Origin: Lindgomyces ingoldianus
Taxonomy: Eukaryota; Ascomycota; Dothideomycetes; Pleosporales; Lindgomycetaceae
DNA: 64,000 nt
NCBI RefSeq assembly: GCF_010093535.1
Contig: NW_022985189.1
Location: 469,926-533,925, forward strand
Direction of reading: 5' to 3'
Numbering within the stretch: position 1 is the stretch's first letter; each line of letters starts with the position of its first letter. The position numbers and the translations under genes are program-made. This document shows positions 1 through 10,095 of the stretch, in pieces. The notes below the pieces were generated by a model. It had not been told where the DNA came from. It was given only the letters and a program-made list of their open reading frames with translations, and ran no database searches.

Positions 1-696
1 GGGAAAATTCTTACGCATATAGCTTAAGTATAGTCTTAATAATTACCTACTTCTTCTTATTACTTAGCCTTTATAAGTTAGCTATAGAATTAGCTTATAA
101 AAGTTATCTAGCGCTATAGTTATTTATTATTTTTTAAAAAACTTTATATATAGCTGCAGCATGTTTCTTTAAAAGTTTTATGTCTTATTTAAAAGCTTAA
201 AGTATAAGCTATATCTAACATTCTTTTAGCGCGTCTAAGTAGTGTTGTTGTCAGATATGCGCACCTACTGTCAAGACAGGAGGAACGCTTGACGAAAGCT
301 GCTACATAGTACGAGCAATAAGCTCGAACAGTATGTTGCTGCAAATTGCAGCATGTTGCAGCAAATTGCAGCATGTTACAGCATTTTGCAGCATTTTGCA
401 GCAAATTGCAGCATGTTGCAAGCTGGTCGCGCATAGGGCAAGTGCGCGAGGGACTCGGATCGGCAAAACAAAAAGCCGAGCAACACGAGTAGAGCAGAAA
501 AAGGATTGATAAATCAATACAATCAATCATCATCCCATACATCATATCCAAACCCATCATTCATCTCAGGAAGCCTAGAAACAGTGCTTCAATCTAACAG
601 TTGTTAGAAATACATTAGTATAGAAAAAGTAGTTTAGTAAAGTCTTAGCAAAAGTAAGCAACTTAGGTGTGTAAGCAACTTGCCTGTAAAGTACGT
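1..696 (+). mobile_element. Element A copy 1, right-hand portion (fold-back TA element, cut by the window edge)
   Basis: AT-rich sequence that matches the right arm of the ~1.1-kb element A seen complete at 34916-38215. It ends at 691-698 in GTACGTTA, the element terminus followed by a TA. It is interrupted by a solo LTR at 249-599. The arm reads, in reverse complement, like the left arms at 9244, 27560 and 34916, which is why the family is called fold-back. No coding capacity is seen. Confidence 0.7.
249..599 (+). mobile_element. SL1 solo LTR, copy 1 (351 bp, TSD GTTGT)
   Basis: The segment starts TGTCAGAT and ends ATCTAACA, an inverted terminal pair beginning TG and ending CA, and is flanked by GTTGT at 244-248 and 600-604. 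The empty site is visible in the related element A copy near 23442, which reads AGTGTTGTTAGG without the insert. TG..CA ends plus a 5-bp duplication are the hallmark of an LTR left by recombination of a retrotransposon. Inside is a short minisatellite of TTGCAGCATG/TTGCAGCAAA-type units (about 330-420). The Cys/Leu/Gln-rich ORFs here are translations of that repeat. The right terminus carries one G-to-A change relative to the other copies. Orientation is arbitrary. Confidence 0.85.
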
Positions 697-698
697 TA

Positions 699-1738
699 AC
701 ATAAATTAATAAAGATCTTTATTTTATTTATAAAAATGTTATATAGTTAACTTATATAGTTATTAATTTTTTTATGCTTTTTAAAATTATATAATTTTAT
801 TTACTAAAAAGTTTTTTTTAGTAATTTCTTTTTAAAGTAGAAGTTTATATAGTTAAGTTATAATATAGTAAAGATTATATAAGTAGCATTAGTAGTGCAT
901 ACACTATAGCAGGCAGTAGTGTGTACAATTAAGAGTGTGGGGCAGGCGTTAGATAGGATAGCATGTATTGTTTATATAGTAATTAGTGTAGTACTAGCTA
1001 AGGTATAGAAGCAGGTAATACTAGTACATTTAGTGTTATCAGTACCATTATGTTTAGTCTACTTTTATATAAAGCTTTATATAGTAATAAAGGTTATATA
1101 TAAAGCCTTTTAAGTGTAATTACTTTTTTTATACTATATTATACAGCTTTTAGGCTTAAGTACTTTTATTACTTAGCTATAGTGTAATTCTTTTATTTTT
1201 TAGTACTTATATAAGCTCTTTTTTAAACACATAGCTAAGTGCTAAAAAGTTTTATAGTATTTATTTTTTAAAATTTTTTATATATAAACTTAAAACAGTA
1301 GCACTTTTTTAAGTTATTATATGTAGATTAGTAATTATATAACTTATATATAATTAGATTTATAAGGTTATTAAAGCTTTTAATATGTTAATCTTATTAT
1401 TCTAGTACTTTAAGCTAGTCTTATTTTATAGTGTTACCTTTAATATTTTTATGTTCTTTATAAGTTATTTATATAATAAAAATTATTTTTTATTCTTTTT
1501 ATTATTACATAGAGTTGTTAGTTACTAGTAAGGTTTTATTATAATAGTATAGTTAATTGCTTTTCTAGTAGATTATGTAGGTACTGCTATTATCTAGCTG
1601 CTAGGTTGTGCAGCTTTAATAGCTTTAGTGTGCGTCTTACACTATCTTCTTCTTACTTTATACAGGAGTAGAGCTTACTGTATAATGTAAAGAATTAATC
1701 TACTATCTTTAAAAATAAGTAATAAAATAAAGTACTTT
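699..1738. other. AT-rich RIP-degraded DNA, unclassified
   Basis: TpA-rich sequence with no open frame and no recognisable terminal repeats. It probably is old transposon DNA, but I could not assign a family. The less AT-rich patch near 890-1010 showed no motif. Confidence 0.6.
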
Positions 1739-2090
1739 TGTTAGATATGCGCACCTACTGTCAAGACAGGAGGAACGCTGGACGAAAGCTGCTACATAGT
1801 ACGAGCAATAAGCTCGAACAGTATGTTGCTGCAAATTGCTGCATGTTGCAGCATTTTGCAACAAATTGCTGCATGTTGCAGCATTTTGCAACAAATTGCA
1901 GCATGTTGCAAGCTAGTCGCGCATAGGGCTAGTGCGCGAGGGACTCGGACCGGAAAAACAAAGCCGAGCAACACAAGCAGAGCAGACAAAAAAAATCGAT
2001 CAATCAATACAATCAATCATCATCTCATACATCATATCCAAAACCCATCATTCATCTCAGGAAGCCCAGAAACAGTGCTTTAATCTGACA
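1739..2090 (+). mobile_element. SL1 solo LTR, copy 2 (352 bp, TSD ACTTT)
   Basis: Starts TGTTAGAT (one C-to-T change from TGTCAGAT) and ends ATCTGACA. It is flanked by ACTTT at 1734-1738 and 2091-2095. Outside the internal minisatellite it is almost collinear with copy 1. Both flanks have their own matching duplication, so copies 1 and 2 are independent insertions and not the two LTRs of one element. Confidence 0.85.
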
Positions 2091-2600
2091 ACTTTATAAG
2101 GTGTAAGTACTCTATTATTACTTTTACTAATTTATAGTTAATTAAATTAACTACTAATTAGTGTTAAATAGGCTCTGTTAGCTAGCTGCTTATAGTATAA
2201 GCACTTAAGTAGTAAAAGTAAGAGTAGTGTACAGTGTGCACAGCGTACAAAGTAGGTAGGGTAGGGGCAACATGTTTCTAGTTCTGTATTGCTCTTTCTT
2301 TCCTCTGTTAGAGGAAAAGGGGAATATCTAGATGTTCGCGCACAGAGGTTTGCGCACAAGCATCATGTGACATAGTTACATGATCCTTCTCTCGCGCGAT
2401 AACTATCCAGACTGTAACACTGTTGCTACGTACAGACATTTATAGTTATATAAAAGTAGTTTACACTTATATATAACACTACTACTTAGTATAAACTTTA
2501 TAAAAATAAAATTTATAACTTTTATATAATAAAGTTTTAAATAAGTGTTATATTTACTTATAAAGTTTTGAACGTGATTAGCTGCTGAGGGCGATCTGCT
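2091..2600. other. AT-rich intergenic DNA with a short dispersed repeat
   Basis: Mostly degraded AT-rich sequence. It includes a less mutated repeat segment (2164-2288, listed separately). No gene is supported; the two minus-strand ORFs here lack any recognisable domain and one uses a non-ATG start. Confidence 0.5.
2164..2288 (-). repeat. Dispersed repeat C, copy 1
   Basis: The reverse complement matches 28478-28599 closely over about 120 bp, including the stretch GTACGCTGTGCACACTGTAC. The flanks beyond it do not match. Its family is unknown. Confidence 0.6.
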
Positions 2601-3495
2601 AATTAAAAGAACGTGTATAATTCTCTTATGTGGGAGGGATGGAAGATTTGAGGTCGCAGAAACAGAGCTGAGGTAGAGATTTGGGAGGACACAGGCCGTA
2701 GGTTGTTCTTGCTGCTTAAACAACTAGTGGAGCTGGATTTATTCTTGCACTTTTTCGCTATTATTGGCTTTACAGGAACGCAAAAGCTGGTACCATGTCA
2801 TAGTACACTGTATGCTGAGTCAAGGGTCGTTTCCTTCCACAGTTGTTGCCTGATTCATTGCTGACATTCGATGCTTCTGCGTTCTGTTAATGCCCCAAGG
2901 CAATTATCTCCTAGTATTCAGTCAAAGATCTGCTAACATTCTCGAGAACTAGTCCTTAGAACTCGCCCTGCCTAAGTTTAGGTAGAGGGGAAAATTACGC
3001 GCTGCACTGCCCCCGCGGCTTGTGGCTGTGCCACCTTTCTTTTGCAGCGAGTCAGCCTTGAGGAAGTCCTGCATGAGCTAGTGCGAGAGTTTTGGAACGT
3101 TCACTGGATGCTAACCGAGGGCGACTGACGACGCCGCGGATAGTATTCTTTTCCCATTGCCTTGCCAGGATTTTTGTTATTATTACTTTGTCTGTTAGCG
3201 GTTAGCTGAAGTTCTATGCTTTATCATTCTGTAGCGAATGCGCGGATAGATTTCAGAACTTACTGTGCAAGTAAGAGGCTCTAAATCTCGGCATGCGCTT
3301 GGCAAAGGGACGAGGCAGGGCGGGAAGCTCTCACCCTCGCCTTGCAGAGGTCCTTCGCAAACCTGCCTTAATTACGTGGGTAGGCTCGTTAAACTTTCCA
3401 TGCCTTCCCAGCTGCTCAATTCCTCTGAAACCTTGACCGAACCATAAACAGCTGCGGAATACATACAAACCAAGAGAGTAACTCAATTGACGATA
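2601..3495 (+). other. Upstream intergenic region of the zinc-finger/kinase gene
   Basis: Base composition returns to normal here and no transposon similarity is seen. It lies directly before the gene starting at 3496 and presumably holds its promoter and 5' UTR. No TATA box or other site could be placed with confidence. Confidence 0.4.
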
Positions 3496-6400
3496 ATGAG
3501 CGATCATCAGCCTCCTTGGCGCGATCCTGCTGCTCCAATTACGTCGCCGGCGGCACCAATCCTTAACAATCATTTAGTGCCTCAAGGATTCAACAACTTC
3601 TCTAGCACATTCTCGGACCTATCTGATGCTTCGAACTCGTCCAGCTATGTAAGTTTAGCAGCTCAAAGTCGTGTGACCCGCTGATCATTCGCAGCCTTCT
3701 AACCCGGTTGACGTGGACTCCGGATACTACGACTCAGGGATTGATGCAAAATGGGATAAATGGTTGTATGAATGGTATGTCAACTGTAATCGCAGACAGC
3801 CCTCCAAGAACGAGCTCCTCTTCTTCCGCGGATTGATCGAGGCCCCCGAGGATGCTATCCAGGCCCGTTTTATGCAGTTCGATTTAAACGACAACTATAG
3901 TCAAATCTCAAGCCTCTCTGGGAAAATCCAACAGGACAAACCAACCCACGTACTTTTAAATAACAACAACATCGTCCCTGATCTCGGTGATTTTCCGACA
4001 TTTGATCCTCTCCATGCTCCCACTGCACTCCCACTCGCTACAACCCACCAACTTGCCTTGGCGCCTTCCTCCGTTGCGCCGCAGTATTCCTCCATTGATC
4101 TTCATGAACCAGTTTCTTGGGCCACTGCCATAGACCTCGATACTGAACCTAATACCTCTTCAAGCAACTATTCCTCGAGGGTGGTCAACTCGATTCCCGG
4201 CAACTCTACGGAACCGCACGTGGACATTACGGAAAGTCTTCGCTCTCTTATCCAACGCACAATTGATAACGCCAAGGAACATGGATGTAAGAGAATCCGT
4301 ACTCACGAGACGCAATCCGGACTGTATCATTGCATTGTCGGATGCGGCCGAAGTTTCAAGAATCCCTGCGAATGGCGACGACATTTGGAATTGATCTATC
4401 CGCAATCTTTCTGGTTTTGTACTAGAGACGGGTGCGGGAACCTTGACGATGCGTCCAAGCGGTACCTGTTTACAAGGAAGGACAAATTCCAGGAGCATAT
4501 GCGCAAACAACATACTGATTCGCCCGCACGCTTGGCAATTTTTAGCTCAATGGTGCCTTACCCAGCCCCTTTCCCTGGGGACTGTGGCTTCTGCGATCGA
4601 AATAGGTTCCATGCTCGAAACTGGGCCCACCGGTGTGCCCATATTGAGAAGGTCCATTTCAAAAAAGGGGTTACGATGAGTTCGTGGCGTGACTGGCCCG
4701 AGGATGATGTTGAAGATGACGACCCTGAAGATGAAGAGCTTAGCGATACAAATTCGGACGATGGTGATGATGACGACAACGACAGCGATAGCCGCACTGA
4801 TGGGGGGTCGGACACAGACTTAGCTGCTAAACCTGATACTCAAAGGGATCCTCCTTCGTTCCAGCCTCCCACTGAGGGAGATGATTTGTTTAACGACTTC
4901 CATAGCGGTCTGGGCGACTTTTTCGGGGCGGGGATCTCGAATATGAAGAAGGCCGCTATACGGAATACTATACGGGATAATATTGTGACCTGTCCTGAAA
5001 TACCAGAAGAAAGAGAGCGCGACTGCTCGTCAGATAAACGTGGATCTGGAGACGAAACTCTAACGCAGTTCTTATTCCCCGAAGAAACCGTGTTGCAATA
5101 TCCCGAGTGCCAACATCTCAAGAGCCAATATCCTAAGGATCACATCTCAAATAGATCCACCTATGCGCCGCAAGGTTGGCCTCCGTCCCTGTTCCAAGCT
5201 ATCCATCCACAACCACTTCCTCTTCAATGTCCATTTCCTAAGTGCGGAACGATCTTCTTGCGCTCAGCCGACCTACGAAGACATTACCAGAAGCATGTAA
5301 AGCAAACCACAAACACCCCTTGCAAGTACTGCTGCAGAATTTGTGGGATTAAAATCCTACAGAATATATATCATCCAGGGGAGGATCAGTCGAGCGGAGG
5401 ATTAATATTCACAGAGCCGTGCCCCTTTGGAACATGCCCGGAACACCGCCACGCTGGAACTCTTCGGAAGGATCAAGCATTTTCGAAGATCTCTCGAGTA
5501 CATCTACAGAATGCGCGGAAAGAGAGAATAAACACAAAAGGTGGCACAGCATCCGTTTTCAAACTTGTCCCATTCCCATCGTCAAAATCGCAGCCTGAGA
5601 TCTTTGTGCTTAAGACATATCATGACCGGCACCGAGCTATGTATGAGCAGGAATGCGAGGCCTTTTCCAGATTAAGAGGGCAAGATGGCATTATTAAGTG
5701 CTTTGGTTCGTTCACGCAAGCAGATCCCACGGGAGTCTTGTCCCACAATCTCATCCTGGAGCACGCAGAATGCGATCTCGCGGAGTATTTCAGGCTCAAA
5801 TCCCCTCCAGTTAAAACAGAAGACATTGCAATTCTTTGGGACAACCTGTTCGCGATTGCAGATGCCCTAAATAGGATCCACAATCTCACGGCCAACAATT
5901 GCACTGGATCATCATTGAACGGGTGGCACGCAGACATCAAGCCAGACAACATCCTCCGTGTCCGTGGACGATTTAAACTTGCCGATTTTGGTTTCTCCAT
6001 GTTCACTAGAACATCTACAACTATTGACGGAGTCGCTAAACAGATTATGAAAGGGGGTACTCCTACCTACGGTATGCACACAAGCATGGAAGCTGTCTTT
6101 GCTTTAATTACTGACCATAATACTAGGTGCTCCAGAACTCATAAGTGTCGACGGCAAAGGCAAACGAACTCCCGTTTCTCAAGCCATCGACATATGGTCA
6201 CTGGGCTGCGTCTTCTCCGAAGCAGCAGTGTGGACAGTGCTCGGTCCTAAAGGTCTGGTGGAGTATGAGAAGCTGCGTCTTCGCGACCTGCCAAAAAGAG
6301 AGCGACCATTTCCTCTCTTCCACAATGGTTCCGATATTCTACCTGCAGTGCGAAAAATGCATGCAAACCTGAGGCACCACGTTCGGTTCTCGCACTTGGG

Positions 6401-8363
6401 GAACTCTGTTCTGGATCTGATTGACGATATGTTACAAGGCAAAGCTGGTTTGCGGCCAACAGCAAGTAAAGTCTACGAACGAACCCAGCGAACTTTTCGT
6501 GGATCAGACCTAAATATGAGGGCATTGTGCTCACTCGGCAAATTTCGGCCTCCTGGAAGTCTTCTGACAGAGACTGAGAACTGGAAGCAGGAGGACTCTC
6601 AACTCGGCACCCGGCCTGGTGTTCCCGTAGACTTTGGAACTACTTGTACGTGTTGGATTAGAATCTTTCGAAAATATGCTGAAGCTGACTATGAGCTCTA
6701 GTCACAAATGTGGCGTACACTATTCCCACCTCCGCCATTACCATGCTCACTTCCGCTTGTTCGTCCTTTCCTAGCCAGAGTAGGCCGTCACAGTTGGATA
6801 TTCCCCTAGATGCAATCGCCTTTGATAGAGGTACAGCTCAAGAGCCGACAGGATGCCTAGGGATTGGATGTTTTCGGGAGGATTATTTTCCCGCATGGAC
6901 TCCGTATCCCTCGATTGGGTGGACCAGCGAGGGAGATGATTCGTCGAAAGACGTTGCTCTTATCGCTAAAGCTCCCTACTCTCGACCCAAGTACGAAGGG
7001 GTCAAATGCCCGCACTGCGACGAGAAGGGCTTCCGTGGCACCCACGAGCTCGACAGACACATGGAACGAGTGCATGCTCCTAGACGTGATAGCAAGATCT
7101 TCGCTTCTCTCCTTCAATCTGCCAGAGGGATTTCCAAAGCCGAGCAAGAGGGGCTCGTTCTGTCTTGTCAATATCGGCCTTTGTTTGCTACCCTAATATA
7201 TGAGAGAGCCTACAGGACAAAGCCTCACTTTTGGGCCTGTATCAGGATATCCGACCGTGAAGATTCTGCTTTCCAGGCTTTCGCTCGGTATGTACCCCCC
7301 TCATATTCTACATTAAACTCAAAAATACTAACCTTCGCAGACTTTCCCTGGCCAATGGTAGTGATCGACTCCTCGAGCGTCTCATCTGCATGATGCCCAA
7401 GTCTCCAAGCCAACCTTGGCATTCCATAGACGATGCTTACTCCGCTAAGCTCTGGTCTCTCTTAGCCGTTTTTCTCTGGTTATGGATGCTGCTCTCGTTC
7501 CGGTGGACACCCCTTCGGTTCCTTTTCCAACATGAACTTCCTTTAGGCATTTTAAGGGAACCTTCCGGCTTGACAGGAATAGGGACGCGTTCAGCATACT
7601 ACCTAGGTTTCGAAGAGTCTCTACTCTTTGCCTCTACTGGATTCCTCGTTCCCTTAATTTGCTCGATATCAACATTCTTAGCGTTCTCCATACTGATTCT
7701 CTTGTTTCTACGATTCTCAATGCCCCGGTTTCTAGGCATCGTTGAACATATAGTCGCCCAGTTTAAGGTCACGGTCTTTATCATAGGACTAGGATGTGTC
7801 TCTCTATGGTATGCAAGTAGAAGGCGGCAGACCGGTTCGATCACTTCATGCGATTCAGTACAGAACCGTCCGTTTCTTTCGACGGAATGTTCTCTTCCAC
7901 CTCATACGTGGACTCGGCGGAGAAGAAGTCTGACAAGTATATTACTGAGCCGGCGAGGACGAAGGGCGCTCATATCAGCTGTAATTGTCACGCTTGTGCG
8001 GCATTTATGTGGCGTGTAAGTTTTTCTTTGAATCTCGAAAGAATGTTTGCATACTAAAGTGGCACCAGCACGATCCACTCCTTTCTTCTTTGGCGAATCA
8101 ACTATTATTTCAAGTTGGCGGAGTCTTTCAATAGACATCCTGCATCCCGGATCCTAATGCACATTTTATTCATCTCTTTCTTCGTGTCTTGGTCTACGAG
8201 TTTTCAATGGGGCGATTGGAGACTACTCAACTCTTTTATGGTAACGAGCTTCGCGGCCACGTGTTTCCAAGTTGCTGGTCTTTTCTCTTTGCTTTTACTT
8301 TCGGCCTGCTTTTTTTCACTTGCCACCCAACGGCATATGATTTGCGATCAGTCATGTGATTGA
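3496..8363 (+). CDS. Zinc-finger / protein-kinase protein with multi-pass membrane C-terminus (six-exon model, ~1534 aa)
   Basis: Hand-built exons: 3496-3648, 3695-6071, 6127-6645, 6702-7287, 7341-8015, 8069-8363. All five introns are GT-AG, 46-56 bp, and each one keeps frame and bypasses a stop. Domains in order: a Trp-rich N-terminal segment; C2H2-like fingers near residues 264-375 (YHCIVGCGRSF..., CGFCDRNRFHARNW); an acidic run near 385-420; another finger near 563 (CPFPKCGTIF); a protein kinase domain from about 660 to 960. The kinase has GGTASVFKL, FVLKTY, HADIKPDN (near 796), ADFGFS, an APE-type GAPEL formed across an intron, and IWSLGCVF, so the catalytic residues are present. A further C2H2 lies at about 1119-1141 (CPHCDEKGF...HMERVH). 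From about 1248 to the end there are around six hydrophobic segments. The start is the first ATG before exon 1. Zinc-finger/kinase proteins occur in filamentous ascomycetes. The membrane tail could instead be a separate gene. Confidence 0.7.
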
Positions 8364-8818
8364 TACCTCCTTGTTTCCTTAGTGTAGCTGACAAGTTATG
8401 AGGCGTTGAGGTGATGGAAATTTCGTAGAAATGACAATTCCTTTGCAAGTTCAATTGTTCCCGGATGCCGTCCTTGCGTCTGCCCCTGTAATCCAGTATC
8501 CGATGTAAGAGCGCCTAGACTGTACTCCATACAGTTTAGAAGGCATATTTAAGATGTGTAGGTAAAAGTCCTGCCCTACGCGAAGAAGAACGAGATAGAG
8601 AAAATATCAAGTGATGACATACTAAATTTCATGAGCTAACGCACGGTCTCGCCTAGCGCACGCACACACTAGATTTTGCTAATTTTAAACATTAGAGTAA
8701 CTCTACTAATATAGACTATATTAAGAACACGCTTGCAAATTTAAAATTACTAAAACTAAAAAATTAATAAATATTACTACAATAACCAAAAAAATACAGT
8801 GTTAAAAACTAGTAAGCT
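8364..8818. other. 3' intergenic region grading into AT-rich DNA
   Basis: Normal composition to about 8660, then AT-rich up to the solo LTR at 8819. No gene or repeat is recognised. Confidence 0.4.
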
Positions 8819-9118
8819 TGTCAGATTAAAGCACTGTTTCTGGGCTTCCTGAGATGAATGATGGGTTTTGGATATGATGTATGGGATGATGATTGATTGT
8901 ATTAATTGATCGATGTTTCTTTTTCTTTTTGTCTGCTCTGCTCGTGTTGCTCGGCTTTGTTTTTCCGGTCCGAGTCCCTCGCGCACTAGCCCTATGCGCG
9001 ACCAGCTGCAACATGCTGCAATTTGCAGCAACATACTGTTCGAGCTTATTGCTCGTACTATGTAGCAGCTTTCGTCCAGCGTTCCTCCTGTCTTGACAGT
9101 AGGTGCGCATATCTGACA
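8819..9118 (-). mobile_element. SL1 solo LTR, copy 3 (300 bp, TSD AAGCT)
   Basis: Inverted copy of SL1. It starts TGTCAGAT, ends ATCTGACA, and is flanked by AAGCT at 8814-8818 and 9119-9123. It has only one minisatellite unit where copies 1 and 2 have several, which explains the ~50-bp length difference. It carries few RIP-type changes although it sits in AT-rich DNA, so it inserted late or escaped RIP. Confidence 0.85.
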
Positions 9119-9671
9119 AAGCTATTAAAGTACTAGTTGTAACAGCACAGGCAAGGCAATGGGTCTAAACGCGGTATAAATCCACTTAAAGGCATATAGA
9201 AATGCGTAGAGACTTAGTAACCTAGCAATATTATTAGCACCTAACGTACTTTATAGGCAAGTTGTTTACACACTTAAGTTACTTACTTTTACTAAGACCC
9301 TACTAAACTACTCTTCCTATACTAATACATTCCTAATAACACTACTTAGACATGCTAAAAGAATGTTAGATATAGTGTACACTCTAAGCTTTTAAATAAA
9401 ATGTAAAACTCTTAAAAAAATATGCTACAGCTATATATAAAGTCTTTTAAAAAAAATAATAAATAACTAAAACGCTAAATAACTTTTATAAGCTAATTCT
9501 ATAGCTAACTTATAAAGGCTAGGTAATAATAAAGAGTAGGTAATTATTAAGAACATACTTAAGTTATATACGCAAGAACTTTTCCCTTAAATAGCATTTA
9601 TAGCTAATATAGCTAATTCTTTACGCACTAAGCATAATTTAGGCTATGTTAGCATAAACTAGCTTAGTATG

Positions 9672-10095
9672 TGTCGCGTACAGCTATCCGTCTATATATA
9701 TCCTTCTGCTGTGCTAGCTGGGAGGTTGACCTTTTAGCAAACGCAACAGTTATAAGCCTAGTTCGCGGCGTAGTGTAGATAGTTAGCGCTTAAAAAATTT
9801 GCGCACCCCTACTCTACTAGTAGAATTGCATTATCCTAGAGCACTGCGTGTTTAATCCCCACGCTTAGCAAAGAGTATTTAGGCAGTGCGCCTATTACAG
9901 AGGCTACCTTGTATTTAGATCTGTCTCTAAGTTCTGTTGCTTAGGCTAGAGGAAGGGTGTGTTAAGGTTGTTTCACCATGTTTCACCTCTCTCGTTCCAC
10001 GGTTCGAGCTGGGGGGTGTGTCGCGTACAGCTATCCGTCTATATATATCCTTCTGCTGTGCTAGCTGGGAGGTTAACCTTTTGGCAAACGCAACA
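9672..10095 (+). mobile_element. TRIM-type miniature LTR element (424 bp, 77-bp LTRs, TSD GTATG)
   Basis: Direct repeats of 77 bp at 9672-9748 and 10019-10095, each starting TGTCGCGTACAG and ending ACGCAACA, differ at only a few positions. The element is flanked by GTATG at 9667-9671 and 10096-10100. The 270-bp interior has no ORF. A G-run (10011-10016) next to the second LTR serves as a candidate polypurine tract and sets the plus orientation. No convincing tRNA primer-binding site was seen after the first LTR. Size and structure fit terminal-repeat retrotransposons in miniature, which depend on an autonomous partner. It lies inside element A copy 2. Confidence 0.85.

Noticed and set aside
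302..2083. Cysteine/leucine/glutamine-rich small ORFs in several frames
   Set aside because: They are translations of the SL1 minisatellite on both strands, start mostly at non-ATG codons, and lie inside solo LTRs.
249..2090. SL1 copies 1 and 2 as the two LTRs of one retrotransposon
   Set aside because: Each has its own matching 5-bp duplication, and copy 1 lies in element A while the DNA between them shows no retroelement interior.
10001..10012. GGTTCGAGCT, resembling a tRNA T-loop
   Set aside because: No acceptor stem, D-arm or anticodon arm could be folded around it; it belongs to the TRIM interior. Similar matches at 52608 and 55814 lie in egt1 coding and unique DNA and also lack a cloverleaf.
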